64,000 nucleotides of DNA from Trinickia diaoshuihuensis (GTDB lineage: Bacteria; Pseudomonadota; Gammaproteobacteria; Burkholderiales; Burkholderiaceae). A program made the position numbers and the translations under genes. The notes beneath the pieces were generated by a model. It was not told where the DNA came from. It searched no databases and worked only from the letters and a program-made list of their open reading frames with translations. Positions 55,237-64,000 of this stretch are shown here, piece after piece. The stretch's first letter is position 1. Each line of letters opens with the position of its first letter. The DNA lies in assembly GCF_003390925.1 (NCBI RefSeq), contig NZ_QUBS01000085.1, positions 62,001-126,000 of the forward strand, read 5' to 3'.

Positions 55237-55248
55237 ACGCCCGGGCCG
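55221..55248. terminator. Bidirectional-looking terminator between the lipid operon and metK
   Basis: An 11-bp perfect stem CGGCCCGGGCG/CGCCCGGGCCG (55221-55231 with 55238-55248) and a 6-base loop that contains the stop codon of the Gfo/Idh gene. It is flanked by AAAA on the left and lies 26 bases from the metK stop. Confidence 0.7.
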
Positions 55249-55273
55249 GCAATTCGAGGCAATGGCGCCGCTA

Positions 55274-56461
55274 TTACGCCACTTCGGCAACCGGCTCCGT
55301 GCCCGCCGCCTCGGCCAACACGAGCGCCTTGTCGGCCGCTTCCCACGAGAATTCCGGCTCTTCGCGGCCGAAGTGACCGTAAGCAGCCGTCTTCTCATAG
55401 ACGGGGCGCAGCAAATCGAGCATCTGAATGATGCCCTTCGGACGCAGGTCGAAGTGCTCGCGAACGAGCGCCGTGATCGTCGCATCGGACACCTTGCCCG
55501 TGCCGAACGTATTGACCATGACGGAGGTAGGCTGCGCCACGCCGATCGCGTACGACACTTGAATCAAGCAACGCGAGGCCAAACCGGCCGCCACGATGTT
55601 CTTTGCGACGTAACGGCCCGCATAGGCCGCCGAGCGATCGACCTTCGACGGATCCTTGCCCGAGAACGCGCCGCCGCCGTGGGGCGCCGCCCCGCCGTAC
55701 GTATCGACGATGATCTTGCGGCCGGTCAAACCGCAGTCGCCTTGCGGACCGCCGATGACGAAGCGGCCCGTCGGGTTCACGAGGAACTTGATGTCGCCCT
55801 TGATCAGCTCGGCCGGCAACGTCGGCTTGATGACCTCTTCGATGACGGCTTCGCGCAGCGTCGACAGTTCGATCTCCGGCGCATGTTGCGTCGAGAGCAC
55901 GACGGTATCGATCGAATGCGGCTTGCCGTCGAGATAGCGCACCGTCACTTGCGACTTCGCATCGGGACGCAGCCAAGGCAGGCGGCCATCGCGGCGCAGC
56001 GACGCTTGGCGCTCGACCAGGCGATGCGACAAGTGAATCGGCAGCGGCATCAACTCAGGCGTTTCGTCGCAGGCGTAGCCGAACATCAAGCCTTGGTCGC
56101 CGGCGCCTTGATCGAGGTTGTTGTCGTGCGCGCGATCCACGCCTTGCGCGATATCGGGCGATTGCTTGTCGTAGGCGACGAGCACCGCGCAACCGCGGTA
56201 GTCGATGCCGTAATCGGTGTTGTCGTAGCCGATGCGCTTGATCGTGTCGCGCGCGATCTGGATGTAATCGACGTTCGCCGTCGTGGTGATTTCACCGGCC
56301 AGCACGACGAGACCCGTGTTGCACAGCGTTTCGGCGGCAACGCGCGAGTATTTGTCCTGCGTGAGGATGGCGTCGAGAATGGCGTCCGAGATTTGGTCGG
56401 CGACCTTGTCGGGATGGCCTTCGGAAACGGATTCGGACGTGAAAAGGTAGTCGTTTGCCAC
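55274..56461 (-). CDS. metK: S-adenosylmethionine synthetase
   Basis: A 395-residue enzyme making SAM from methionine and ATP. Motifs are [25 protein letters not shown] (N-terminal, with catalytic His), [45 protein letters not shown] and [20 protein letters not shown] with the phosphate-site Lys. Typical length for beta-proteobacteria. The gene is monocistronic with a leader of about 150 bases. I see no known SAM riboswitch in that leader. Confidence 0.97.
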   Translation of the reverse strand: MANDYLFTSESVSEGHPDKVADQISDAILDAILTQDKYSRVAAETLCNTGLVVLAGEITTTANVDYIQIARDTIKRIGYDNTDYGIDYRGCAVLVAYDKQSPDIAQGVDRAHDNNLDQGAGDQGLMFGYACDETPELMPLPIHLSHRLVERQASLRRDGRLPWLRPDAKSQVTVRYLDGKPHSIDTVVLSTQHAPEIELSTLREAVIEEVIKPTLPAELIKGDIKFLVNPTGRFVIGGPQGDCGLTGRKIIVDTYGGAAPHGGGAFSGKDPSKVDRSAAYAGRYVAKNIVAAGLASRCLIQVSYAIGVAQPTSVMVNTFGTGKVSDATITALVREHFDLRPKGIIQMLDLLRPVYEKTAAYGHFGREEPEFSWEAADKALVLAEAAGTEPVAEVA

Positions 56462-56614
56462 GTTGCAGACTCCAAGGTTACGGTGTTGAGTTCACGTAGC
56501 CAGCTTCGGGAGCCTGAAGCGGCGACGCTTTAGCGGATTTCCTATTCGCCCGGACGCTGCTGGCGCCCTGGCGACTTCGCCCCGCAAGTTGTCTATTAAC
56601 TCGGCGAAGCCCGT

Positions 56615-56641
56615 ATTATAGCGGCTTCTCGAGATTGTCAC
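56615..56641 (-). promoter_or_regulatory. Candidate sigma70 promoter of metK
   Basis: Minus strand: -35 GTGACA (56641-56636) and a perfect -10 TATAAT (56620-56615) with a 15-base spacer, about 150 bases before the metK start. The rest of the 300-base divergent region toward lpxL shows no gene. Confidence 0.55.
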
Positions 56642-56761
56642 AGAGCGAATTGCCGTGTCTCTTCCCATCTATTCGGCGCATCGCGCGCCGCGCTCATGCG
56701 TCCCCGCCGCCTTCGCGCCGGCTCAGCATTCGTTTTATCCGCTCCCGCGTGAGGGCCGAGC

Positions 56762-57649
56762 ATGTTAAATCGCCTCGGCACGAAGCTCGCCATCGGGCTG
56801 CTCAAATTTCTGGCGATCTTGCCGTACGGTTTCGTCGCGCGCCTGGGCGACGGCCTCGGCTGGCTGCTCTATCAAATCCCGAGCAAGCGCCGGCGCGTCG
56901 TTCACACGAACCTCGCACTGTGCTTCCCCGAGTGGAGCGAGCAAAAGCGCGAGGAGATCGCGTCCAAGCACTTTCGCCAGGCGATCCGCAGTTACGTGGA
57001 ACGCAGCGTGCAATGGTTCGGCTCCCTGGAGAAGCTCAAAAAGCTCGTGGTGGTCGACAGCGAAGTCGATCTGACCGATCCGAACATGCCGCCCACGCTG
57101 CTGCTCGGCTTTCACTTCGTCGGCATCGAAGCGGGCTCGGTGTTCATCAACGTGGCGTTGCAACGCCAATGCGCCGCCCTCTATCAGCCGATGTCGAACC
57201 CCGAACTCGAGGAAATCGCGAAGCAGGCCCGCGGCCGGTTCGGCGCCGACATGGCGAGCCGGGCCGATAGCGCGCGCGTGGTGCTGCGTTGGCTGCGCGA
57301 GCGCAAACCCGTCATGCTCGGCGCCGATATGGACTACGGCCTGCGCAATTCCACGTTCGTGCCCTTTTTCGGCATCCCCACGTGCACATTGACGGCCGTC
57401 GGGCGGTTCGCGCAGGTGGGCCACGCGCAAGTGCTGCCGTTCATCGGCGAGGTGCTGCCCAATTACAAAGGTTATCGGCTAAAGGTCTTCAAACCTTGGG
57501 AAAACTTTCCGACGGGCGACGACGAGGCCGATGCGCGACGCATGAACGCGTTCCTCGAAGAGCAGATTCCGCGCATCCCCGAGCAGTACTACTGGGTGCA
57601 CAAACGCTTCAAGACCCGCCCGCCCGGCATGCCGAGCGTCTACGATTGA
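56762..57649 (+). CDS. lpxL: Lipid A biosynthesis acyltransferase (LpxL/HtrB family)
   Basis: A 295-residue inner-membrane acyltransferase adding a secondary acyl chain to lipid A. N-terminal membrane anchor (about residues 8-24), [16 protein letters not shown], the catalytic H-x4-E at His118-Glu123 (GFHFVGIE), [20 protein letters not shown], and [22 protein letters not shown] are family features. GAGGG lies close before the ATG. Divergent from metK and 46 bases ahead of dapF, as in other Burkholderia. Whether it is the LpxL or LpxM type cannot be told here. Confidence 0.92.
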   Translation: MLNRLGTKLAIGLLKFLAILPYGFVARLGDGLGWLLYQIPSKRRRVVHTNLALCFPEWSEQKREEIASKHFRQAIRSYVERSVQWFGSLEKLKKLVVVDSEVDLTDPNMPPTLLLGFHFVGIEAGSVFINVALQRQCAALYQPMSNPELEEIAKQARGRFGADMASRADSARVVLRWLRERKPVMLGADMDYGLRNSTFVPFFGIPTCTLTAVGRFAQVGHAQVLPFIGEVLPNYKGYRLKVFKPWENFPTGDDEADARRMNAFLEEQIPRIPEQYYWVHKRFKTRPPGMPSVYD

Positions 57650-57695
57650 GGCGCGGCATCGATTGCCGTGCGCTGTCCCTTACAATAGCGCCATC

Positions 57696-58562
57696 ATGAA
57701 GCTCAAGTTCACCAAGATGCACGGCGCGGGCAACGACTTCGTCGTGCTCGACGGCTATAGCCGGCCGCTCGCCCTGACGAGCGAGCAAGTGCGCGCGCTC
57801 GCCGACCGCCATTTCGGCATCGGCGCGGATCAGTTGCTGCTGGTCGAGCGGCCCACGGTGGAGGGCGCCGACTTCAAATACCGCATCTTCAATTGCGACG
57901 GCGGCGAAGTCGAACATTGCGGCAACGGCGCGCGATGCTTCGTCAAGTTCGTGCGAGATACCGGCCTTACCGATCGGCGCAGCGTCCGAGTGCAGGTGCA
58001 CGGCGGCCTCATCACGCTGACGATGCAAGAAAACGGCGAGGTCGTCGTCGATATGGGCGCGCCCGTATTCGAGCCCGCGCGCGTGCCGTTCGACGCCACG
58101 GGGCTCGAAGGACGCGGCGAAGGCGCCGACACGCTCTGGCCGCTCGAGATCGAGGGCCTCACGTACTGGGTCTCGGTCGTGTCGATGGGCAATCCGCACG
58201 CCGTCCAGGTCGTGGACGATGTCCGCGCCTTTCCGGTTGCCGAGCTGGGCCCGAGGATCGAGCATCACGCGCGCTTCCCGCAGCGCGTGAACGCAGGCTT
58301 CATGCAGATCGTCTCGCGCGGCGAAGTGGCGCTACGCGTGTTCGAGCGCGGCGCGGGCGAGACGCTTGCCTGCGGCACGGGGGCCTGCGCGGCGGTTGCC
58401 GCCGGCATTCGCCGCGGCCTGCTCGATTCGCCCGTCACCGTCCACGCGCTCGGCGGCACGCTGACCATCGCCTGGGACGGCGCGCGCGACGAAGCCGCCT
58501 CGCTCATGATGTCGGGGCCCGCGACGACGGTGTTCGAGGGCGAGATCGAACTCGCCGATTGA
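57696..58562 (+). CDS. dapF: Diaminopimelate epimerase
   Basis: A 288-residue cofactor-free racemase converting LL- to meso-diaminopimelate for lysine and peptidoglycan. [14 protein letters not shown] (7-20), the first catalytic Cys in [10 protein letters not shown] (Cys75) and the second in [10 protein letters not shown] (near residue 226) are present, as is [19 protein letters not shown] at 57696 is the conserved start; the frame is open 11 codons upstream. Part of the dapF-DUF484-xerC block. Confidence 0.96.
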   Translation: MKLKFTKMHGAGNDFVVLDGYSRPLALTSEQVRALADRHFGIGADQLLLVERPTVEGADFKYRIFNCDGGEVEHCGNGARCFVKFVRDTGLTDRRSVRVQVHGGLITLTMQENGEVVVDMGAPVFEPARVPFDATGLEGRGEGADTLWPLEIEGLTYWVSVVSMGNPHAVQVVDDVRAFPVAELGPRIEHHARFPQRVNAGFMQIVSRGEVALRVFERGAGETLACGTGACAAVAAGIRRGLLDSPVTVHALGGTLTIAWDGARDEAASLMMSGPATTVFEGEIELAD

Positions 58563-58643
58563 ACCGATACGATGGCGGCGCGTCGGTGGCGCGCCGGCCT
58601 TTTTTATACCCATTCGCTCTTGCCCGCTCTTTTGCCGACACCC

Positions 58644-59405
58644 ATGAACGATCGCGAAGTCGCCGACTATCTGCTCGCCAATCCGGAATTCTTCTCCCAG
58701 CATGCGGAGCTATTGGCGGCGATCCGGCTCGCCAATCCGCACGGCAAGGCCGCCGTCTCGCTGCAAGAGCGCCAGATGGACATGCTGCGCGAAAAGAACA
58801 AGTTGCTCGAGCGGCGGCTGGCCGAGTTGCTGCGGTACGGACACGAGAACGACAGCATCGCGGCCAAGTTCAACCGCTGGACCGCGCGCGTGATCGCCGA
58901 GCGCGACGCGCACGCCTTGCCGCGTACCGTCGCGCAAGGCCTCATGGAAGTGTTCGACGTGCCGCAAGCGGCGCTGCGCGTGTGGGACGTGGCCGATACC
59001 TACCGCGAGGCCGAATTCGCGCGTCACGTAGGTGAGGAAGTCCGCTTATTCGCGAACGGGCTCGACGCGCCGTACTGCGGCGCCAACTCTGGCTTCGAGG
59101 CGGCGCAATGGCTCGTCGCGCCGGACGTCGCCGGCCAGGGCCCCGCCGGCGACGCGGGCGGCGTCCAGTCGATCGTCCTCATCGCGCTGCGCGAACCGCG
59201 CGCGGGCGAGAACTCGGCCGCGCGCGCGAACGCCGCCGAAGCGGCGCAGGGCGCCGGGGAGCAGGCGAGCGCGGCGCCGGCCTTCGGCTTGCTCGTCATG
59301 GGCTCGCCCGACCCCCGGCGTTTTCATGAGGGGATGGCGACCGATTTCCTGATGCAAATCGGCACACTGGCAAGCGCGGCGTTGAGCCGGCTGCTCGCCC
59401 GGTAA
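58644..59405 (+). CDS. DUF484 family protein (GAF-like)
   Basis: A 253-residue cytoplasmic protein between dapF and xerC, the same position as in many proteobacteria. N-terminal REVADYLLANPEFFSQHAELLAAIRL and a coiled-coil segment (SLQERQMDMLREKNKLLERRLAELL, about residues 42-66) precede a GAF-like domain ending LLVMGSPDPRRFHEGMATDFLMQIGTLASAALSRLL. An Ala-rich, low-complexity insertion (about residues 190-212) is unusual. Function unknown. MNDREV at 58644 is the conserved start. Confidence 0.92.
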   Translation: MNDREVADYLLANPEFFSQHAELLAAIRLANPHGKAAVSLQERQMDMLREKNKLLERRLAELLRYGHENDSIAAKFNRWTARVIAERDAHALPRTVAQGLMEVFDVPQAALRVWDVADTYREAEFARHVGEEVRLFANGLDAPYCGANSGFEAAQWLVAPDVAGQGPAGDAGGVQSIVLIALREPRAGENSAARANAAEAAQGAGEQASAAPAFGLLVMGSPDPRRFHEGMATDFLMQIGTLASAALSRLLAR

Positions 59406-59434
59406 GCCGCCGCCTCTTTCCGACGAGCGCACAC

Positions 59435-60364
59435 GTGCCCCCGGCCGATTCCGAACTGATCGAGCAATACCTCGCCGACCTCACGCATGCACGGCGGCTC
59501 TCCGAGCATACGCTGCGCAGCTATGCGCACGAGCTCGAGACGCTGTTGCAATTGGCGAAAGGCCGGCCGCTCGCGAGTCTGTCCTCCGTGGATATGCGCG
59601 GGGCCGTGGCCCGGGCGCATGCGGGCGGGCTGGCGGCGCGCTCGATCGCCCATCGCCTGTCGGCTTGGCGCGCCTTTTACCGTTGGCTCGGCGAGCGGAT
59701 CGAGCTGCCCGCCAATCCGGTGGCCGCCGTGCGGGCGCCCAAGCAACCTAAACGGCTGCCCAAAGCGCTGTCCGTGGACGACGCCGCCGCACTGATGCAC
59801 GCCGGTGCGGCCGATAACGCCGAAGGACTGCGCGACCATGCCATCCTCGAACTCTTCTACTCGTCCGGCTTGCGGCTCTCGGAACTGGTCGGGCTCGACG
59901 TCGCGTTCGACGAAGGCGGCGGCTACCGCTCGGCCGGCTGGCTCGATATGGCGGCGCGCGAAGTGACGGTGCTCGGCAAGGGCAAACGTCAGCGCGCCGT
60001 GCCTGTCGGCAGCAAGGCGATCGAGGCGCTGGACGCTTGGCTCGCCGTGCGCGGCCAGTTCGTCAAAGCCGACCCGCATCCGCTGTTCTTGTCGGTGCGC
60101 GGAGCGCGCATATCGCCGAACGTCGTGCGCGAGCGCGTCAAGCGCGCCGCGCTGCGCGCCGGAATCCCGGCCAATGTGCATCCGCACGTATTGCGGCACT
60201 CGTTCGCGACGCACGTCTTGCAGTCCAGCGGCGATCTGCGCGCCGTGCAGGAATTGCTCGGCCACGCCAGCGTCGCCGCGACGCAAATCTATACGTCGCT
60301 CGACTTCCAACATCTCGCGCGTATCTACGATACGGCTCACCCGCGCGCGAAAAAGCGCGACTGA
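59435..60364 (+). CDS. xerC: Tyrosine recombinase XerC
   Basis: A 309-residue site-specific recombinase that with XerD resolves chromosome dimers at dif. The catalytic residues are all visible: Arg147 (SGLRLSEL), Lys182 (LGKGKRQR), His251 and Arg254 (HPHVLRHSFATH), His277 (LLGHAS) and Tyr286 (TQIYTSLD). The N-terminal SAM-like core-binding domain spans about residues 1-95. The start is a GTG at 59435. Located after DUF484 as in E. coli (dapF-yigA-xerC). Confidence 0.96.
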   Translation: MPPADSELIEQYLADLTHARRLSEHTLRSYAHELETLLQLAKGRPLASLSSVDMRGAVARAHAGGLAARSIAHRLSAWRAFYRWLGERIELPANPVAAVRAPKQPKRLPKALSVDDAAALMHAGAADNAEGLRDHAILELFYSSGLRLSELVGLDVAFDEGGGYRSAGWLDMAAREVTVLGKGKRQRAVPVGSKAIEALDAWLAVRGQFVKADPHPLFLSVRGARISPNVVRERVKRAALRAGIPANVHPHVLRHSFATHVLQSSGDLRAVQELLGHASVAATQIYTSLDFQHLARIYDTAHPRAKKRD

Positions 60365-60413
60365 CGCGCTTCCCGGCGCGCGTCGCGGCGCGCCGCTCAA
60401 CCCCGTTTTTGCC

Positions 60414-61616
60414 ATGAATACCGTTACGCTCAAGCCTTCGAAGGAAAAATCGCTGTTGCGCCGCCATCCGTGGGTCTATGCCAACGCGATCGAGCACGTC
60501 GAGGGCAAGCCCGCCTCGGGCGCCACCGTCGTCGTGCGCGCGCACGACGGCCGTTTCCTTGCCCGGGCGGCTTACAGCCCGCACTCGCAAATCCGCCTGC
60601 GCGTTTGGAGTTTCGACGAGAGCGAGCCGATCGACCACGCGTTTTTCAAGCGGCGCGTGCAACGCGCTTTCGCGCATCGGCAAGCGTTCGTGCGCGACAC
60701 GGGCGCCGTGCGGCTGATCTTCGGCGAAGCCGACGGCCTGCCGGGGCTCGTCGTCGATTACTACACGGAAGACAGCGGCGCCGGCCGCGGCCAACTGGTC
60801 TGCCAATTCATGGCCGCGGGGGTCGAGGCGTGGAAGCAGGCGATCGTGGCGGCGCTCGTCGGCGCCACGGGCTGCCCGAACGTCTATGAACGCTCCGATG
60901 TGTCGATCCGCGAAAAGGAAGGCCTCGAGCAAACGACCGGCGTTTTGACCGGCGACGCCCCGCCCGAAACACTGATCGCGCGCGAGAACGGCGTGCGTTA
61001 CCACGTCGACGTCCGCACCGGCCATAAAACCGGTTTTTACGTCGACCAGCGCGATAATCGGGCGCTCGTCCAGACCTACGCCTCGGGGCGCGAGGTCCTC
61101 AATTGCTTCTGCTACACCGGCGGTTTCTCGCTTGCGGCATTGGGCGGGGGGGCCAAGCGCGTCGTCTCGATCGACTCGTCGGGCGAGGCGCTCGCCCTTG
61201 CGCGCGCGAACGTCGAGGCCAACGGCTTCGACGCGAGCCGGGCCGAGTGGCTCGACGCCGATGCGTTTCGCACGCTGCGCCGTCTCGTGGACGAGGGCGA
61301 GCGCTTCGATCTCGTCGTGCTCGACCCGCCGAAATTCGCGCCGGCACGCGAGCACGTGGATCGCGCGGCGCGCGCCTACAAGGACATCAACCTCTCGGGG
61401 TTTCGTCTGTTGCGCCCGGGCGGGCTGCTCTTCACGTATTCGTGCTCGGGCGCGATCGATGCGGATCTTTTCCAAAAGATCGTCGCCGGCGCCGCTGCCG
61501 ACGCGCGCGTGGACGCCCGAATCTTGAAGCGTCTCGGCGCGGGTCTGGACCATCCGCTCTTGGCGGCATTCCCCGAAGGCGAGTACCTGAAGGGGCTGCT
61601 GTTGCAAATCGTATGA
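60414..61616 (+). CDS. rlmI: 23S rRNA (cytosine) methyltransferase, RlmI family
   Basis: A 400-residue class I SAM methyltransferase with an N-terminal PUA domain (about residues 1-75: KPSKEKSLLRRHPWVYANAIEHVEGKPASGATVVV), an EEHEAD-like middle domain (GEADGLPGLVVDYY; GHKTGFYVDQRDNR) and a C-terminal Rossmann fold: VLNCFCYTGGFSLAA, VVSIDSSGEAL and the catalytic DPPKFAP. E. coli RlmI makes m5C1962. The ATG at 60414 begins the conserved region. Downstream of xerC by 49 bases. Confidence 0.93.
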   Translation: MNTVTLKPSKEKSLLRRHPWVYANAIEHVEGKPASGATVVVRAHDGRFLARAAYSPHSQIRLRVWSFDESEPIDHAFFKRRVQRAFAHRQAFVRDTGAVRLIFGEADGLPGLVVDYYTEDSGAGRGQLVCQFMAAGVEAWKQAIVAALVGATGCPNVYERSDVSIREKEGLEQTTGVLTGDAPPETLIARENGVRYHVDVRTGHKTGFYVDQRDNRALVQTYASGREVLNCFCYTGGFSLAALGGGAKRVVSIDSSGEALALARANVEANGFDASRAEWLDADAFRTLRRLVDEGERFDLVVLDPPKFAPAREHVDRAARAYKDINLSGFRLLRPGGLLFTYSCSGAIDADLFQKIVAGAAADARVDARILKRLGAGLDHPLLAAFPEGEYLKGLLLQIV

Positions 61617-61771
61617 CCGCCCCCATTTAGGGCGAACGCGCGGCGGCGCGCCACGCCGAGGCCGGCGGCAAAGGAGGCTTCGGCGCAAATGCGCGCGCGC
61701 CGGTATGCTTCAATATTTTCGTGGCCGGCTCGCTTGAACCGTCCCTGATTTCGACCCATAGGCGATTGAAC

Positions 61772-62848
61772 ATGATCCCCGTCACTATCTTGACCGGCTT
61801 CCTAGGCAGCGGCAAAACCACGCTGCTCAAGCGCATCCTCACCGAAAAGCACGGCATGAAGATCGCCGTCATCGAAAACGAGTTCGGCGAGGAGAACATC
61901 GACAACGAGATCCTCGTTCAGGAACAAGCCGAGCAGATCGTGCAAATGAGCAACGGCTGCATCTGCTGCACGATCCGAGGCGATCTGGCCCGCGCGCTCG
62001 GCGATCTCGCCACCCGCAAGCGCGCCGGCGAGATCGCGTTCGACCGCGTGGTCATCGAAACGACGGGTTTGGCCAATCCGGGCCCCGTCGCGCAGACGTT
62101 CTTCATGGATAGCGAGGTCGGCGACGCGTTCTTGCTCGATGCGATCATCACGCTCGTCGACGCCAAACACGCCAATGCGCAGCTCGACCAGCACGAAGTG
62201 GTGCAGCGCCAGGTGGGCTTCGCCGACCGTCTGTTTATCACTAAGTCCGACCTCGTCGACGAAGCGACGCTCGCCGACTTGCGCCATCGCCTGGTCCATA
62301 TGAACCCGAAAGCGGCGATCAAGGTCGTGAACTTCGGCGACGCCGACATCAAGGAAATCTTCGATCTGCGCGGCTTCAACCTGAACGCGAAGCTCGAGAT
62401 CGATCCGGACTTCCTCGCCGAAGACGATCACGACCACGACCACGATCATGCCCACGCGCATGATCACGGCCACGACCACGAGCATTGCGATCACGACCAC
62501 GGCCATTGCGAGCACGAGGGCCATGCGCATCACCACCATGCGCACCATGACGACCGGATCAAGTCGTTCGTCTACCGCAACGATCGTCCGTTCGACCCGA
62601 ACAAGCTCGAGGACTTCCTCGGCGGCGTCCTGCAGATCTACGGCGAGCGGCTGCTGCGCTACAAGGGCGTGCTCTATATGAAGGGCGTCGACCGCAAGGT
62701 CGTGTTCCAGGGCGTCCACCAAATGATGGGAAGCGATCTCGCGGCCAAATGGCTACCGATCGAAAAGAAGACGAACAAGATGGTGTTCATCGGCATCGAT
62801 CTGCCGCAAGACCTCATTACGGACGGCCTCGACGCCTGCCTCGCGTAA
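61772..62848 (+). CDS. CobW/G3E (COG0523) GTPase with His-rich metal loop
   Basis: A 358-residue GTPase: P-loop GFLGSGKTT (9-17), ENEFGE (35-40), the metal-binding CxCC in NGCICC (Cys63, Cys65, Cys66), switch ETTGLANPGP and TKSD (157-160). A 40-residue loop of alternating His and Asp (220-259) leads into the C-terminal CobW domain. COG0523 proteins act as zinc or cobalt chaperones or as zinc-homeostasis GTPases. It lies immediately before dksA, whose product here lacks most zinc ligands. ATG at 61772; the 17-codon upstream extension is not conserved-looking. Confidence 0.93.
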   Translation: MIPVTILTGFLGSGKTTLLKRILTEKHGMKIAVIENEFGEENIDNEILVQEQAEQIVQMSNGCICCTIRGDLARALGDLATRKRAGEIAFDRVVIETTGLANPGPVAQTFFMDSEVGDAFLLDAIITLVDAKHANAQLDQHEVVQRQVGFADRLFITKSDLVDEATLADLRHRLVHMNPKAAIKVVNFGDADIKEIFDLRGFNLNAKLEIDPDFLAEDDHDHDHDHAHAHDHGHDHEHCDHDHGHCEHEGHAHHHHAHHDDRIKSFVYRNDRPFDPNKLEDFLGGVLQIYGERLLRYKGVLYMKGVDRKVVFQGVHQMMGSDLAAKWLPIEKKTNKMVFIGIDLPQDLITDGLDACLA

Positions 62849-62961
62849 ATCGTCGGACAGGTGGTGCGCCGCACGCGCTTCCCGCGTCGAAGGTTCGCTT
62901 TTTGCACGGGTGCGCGCTATATTTTCAGGATATTGGTGGCGCCGCGACAGGGTTTTCTCTG

Positions 62962-63299
62962 TTGCAGCGCCGAAGTTTGATTCAGTTACAATACGTCCCC
63001 GCCGCTTACCGGCGGGTTAGGCGACGGCACCGGGAAACCTTATCCGGGCAAGGCCGAAACAAAAGAATCGAGACACCGAAAGACGCCGCGTCCGAGGCTC
63101 GCGCATTGCAAGGCTCGTGTTGCGGCGCCAGGAGCACCCGAGGATCGGTTTCCTTACGGAGTTCGGCCCCGCATCGGCGCGACGGCGTCTTCCCGGCCAC
63201 TGGGCCGCGGGCGCCGGCGCTTCCCTAGCACCGCTTGCGGGCAATACGAAAGTGCGGGCAATATGTATGGGTTTTGCCTCACATTGAAGAAGCACGCAG
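62962..63299 (+). promoter_or_regulatory. dksA promoter candidate and long structured leader
   Basis: The 450 bases between the GTPase and dksA hold no gene. A -10 TACAAT (62987-62992) with TTGCAG (62962-62967, 19-base spacer) would start a leader of about 300 bases. A perfect 7-bp hairpin CCCGCCG/CGGCGGG (62998-63004 with 63010-63016) lies at its start and further short GC stems follow. No known riboswitch is recognised. Confidence 0.4.
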
Positions 63300-63719
63300 A
63301 TGACGACGAAACGACTCTTGACCGAAGCCGAAATCCTGAAGATGAGCGACAAGGATTACATGAACGAGGATCAGCTCGCCTTCTTCAAGAACAGGCTCGA
63401 ACAGCTTCAAGCGGAAATCCTCCGCAACGCCGGGCAGACGACCGAGAACCTGCGCGAAACGGTGATCGTTCCCGATCCGGCGGATCGCGCGACGATCGAG
63501 GAAGAACACGCGCTCGAGCTTCGCACGCGCGACCGCGAGCGCAAGCTGCTGAAGAAAGTGCAGCAATCGCTCGCACGCATCGAAGCCGGCGATTACGGCT
63601 GGTGCGAGGAAACGGGCGAGCCGATCGGCATCCCGCGTCTGCTCGCGCGGCCCACCGCTACGCTTTCGCTCGAGGCGCAGGAGCGCCGCGAGTTGCGGCA
63701 GAAGCTGTTCGGCGACTGA
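63300..63719 (+). CDS. dksA: RNA polymerase-binding transcription factor DksA (zinc-finger-degenerate type)
   Basis: A 139-residue DksA that with ppGpp adjusts transcription initiation. The coiled coil carries the tip motif DPADRA (Asp59, Asp62) needed in the RNA polymerase channel. In the C-terminal globular domain only one of the four canonical zinc Cys remains: Cys102, with Thr105, Ser123 and Ala126 at the other positions (DYGWCEETGEPIG and ARPTATLSLEA). This pattern is known in alpha- and some beta-proteobacteria and should fold without zinc. Followed by a strong terminator. Confidence 0.95.
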   Translation: MTTKRLLTEAEILKMSDKDYMNEDQLAFFKNRLEQLQAEILRNAGQTTENLRETVIVPDPADRATIEEEHALELRTRDRERKLLKKVQQSLARIEAGDYGWCEETGEPIGIPRLLARPTATLSLEAQERRELRQKLFGD

Positions 63720-63773
63720 CGAGGCGCCGGCGCGGCGCTGCACGCCGCGCGCTTGCACGCTGCTTCCAACGAG

Positions 63774-63799
63774 GCGCGCGGTATCCCGCGCGCTTTTTT
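63774..63799 (+). terminator. Rho-independent terminator after dksA
   Basis: An 8-bp perfect stem GCGCGCGG/CCGCGCGC (63774-63781 with 63786-63793) with loop TATC and a run of six T (63794-63799). Confidence 0.88.
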
Positions 63800-63904
63800 C
63801 TTTTCGGCGCCGGCCTTCAGGCGCCCGCCCCCTCTCGCCGCTCGGAAAAGCTTACCGATGCGAAGCGGATGACCGGGCGATCGTCCGATCGTCATCCCTC
63901 GCCC

Positions 63905-63931
63905 TTGATAAACCCGCGCACGCCCTAAAAT
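63905..63931 (+). promoter_or_regulatory. Candidate promoter (heat-shock-like) at the right edge
   Basis: CCCTTGATAAA (TTGATA at 63905-63910) and CCCTAAAAT (TAAAAT at 63926-63931) with a 15-base spacer. The CTTGA...CCC-TA-AT pattern partly fits sigma32 sites. In Burkholderia relatives hslVU follows dksA, so this may be its promoter; no coding start is visible before the window ends. Confidence 0.4.
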
Positions 63932-64000
63932 GGGCTGAATGCGCGCGCGAGGATCACGAAGATCCTTCCCCGGCGCCCCCGTTTTCCACGCTCGCGCGGC

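Noticed and set aside
56462-56614. metK leader considered as a possible SAM riboswitch
   Set aside because: I could not find the conserved cores of SAM-I, SAM-II or SAM/SAH classes in it.
62427-62560. Repetitive CAC/GAC-rich DNA that looks like a short tandem repeat
   Set aside because: It is the coding sequence for the His/Asp metal loop of the CobW-type GTPase and not an independent repeat element.

Overview
The window is a piece of a high-GC proteobacterial chromosome. Gene content and order point to the Burkholderiaceae (a Burkholderia/Paraburkholderia/Trinickia-like organism). The right end carries metK, lpxL-like, dapF, DUF484, xerC, rlmI, a CobW-type GTPase and dksA, a core Burkholderia arrangement. 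An SAH riboswitch in front of ahcY, the pxpBCA-DUF969-DUF979 set and a phasin fit the same assignment. The genus cannot be fixed from sequence reading alone. I found no tRNA, rRNA, CRISPR array, insertion sequence or prophage.

Layout. 1-8.5 kb: an SDR reductase cut by the left edge, a MidA/NDUFAF7-type methyltransferase, a RelE/ParE-type toxin-antitoxin pair, cca overlapping a glutathione S-transferase, an NDUFA9-like protein, a lytic transglycosylase and a 5-formyl-THF cyclo-ligase. 8.5-13.7 kb: a MarR-like regulator divergent from pxpB-pxpC-pxpA and two membrane proteins (DUF969/DUF979), probably a 5-oxoproline use-and-uptake unit. 13.7-16.8 kb: a lower-GC, tightly overlapped operon of a glycosyltransferase-like protein, a PhyH dioxygenase and a drug/H+ antiporter. 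16.9-19.9 kb: a phasin, small unknown genes and a tandem LuxR-type HTH gene split by a frameshift at an A8 run. 19.9-31.6 kb: a TraB/GumN protein, a dpp dipeptide ABC operon with two tandem substrate-binding proteins, an RpiR regulator and gamma-glutamyltransferase. 31.8-34.9 kb: riboswitch-ahcY-PF04020 protein-metF. 34.9-50.6 kb: lrgAB/cidAB with a divergent LysR gene, a GMC oxidoreductase, aidB, a coniferyl-aldehyde-type dehydrogenase, srkA, transporters, an aldo/keto reductase, a second PhyH protein, and an SDR divergent from a LysR gene. 51.3-55.2 kb: a lipid cluster made of a glycosyltransferase-like gene divergent from an overlapping operon of phosphatidylcholine synthase, a sphingolipid Delta4-desaturase-like enzyme and a Gfo/Idh oxidoreductase. 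55.3-64 kb: the conserved core block, ending in what is probably the hslV promoter.

How the parts fit. Several units converge on glutathione, gamma-glutamyl and dipeptide recycling (Ggt, Dpp, PxpABC) and on the methionine/SAM cycle (AhcY, MetF, MetK, many methyltransferases). The most unusual element is the operon at 52.4-55.2 kb. Its middle gene has the N-terminal signature and histidine boxes of the eukaryotic dihydroceramide Delta4-desaturase family, and it is translationally coupled to a phosphatidylcholine synthase. This suggests a dedicated, possibly acquired, membrane-lipid modification pathway.
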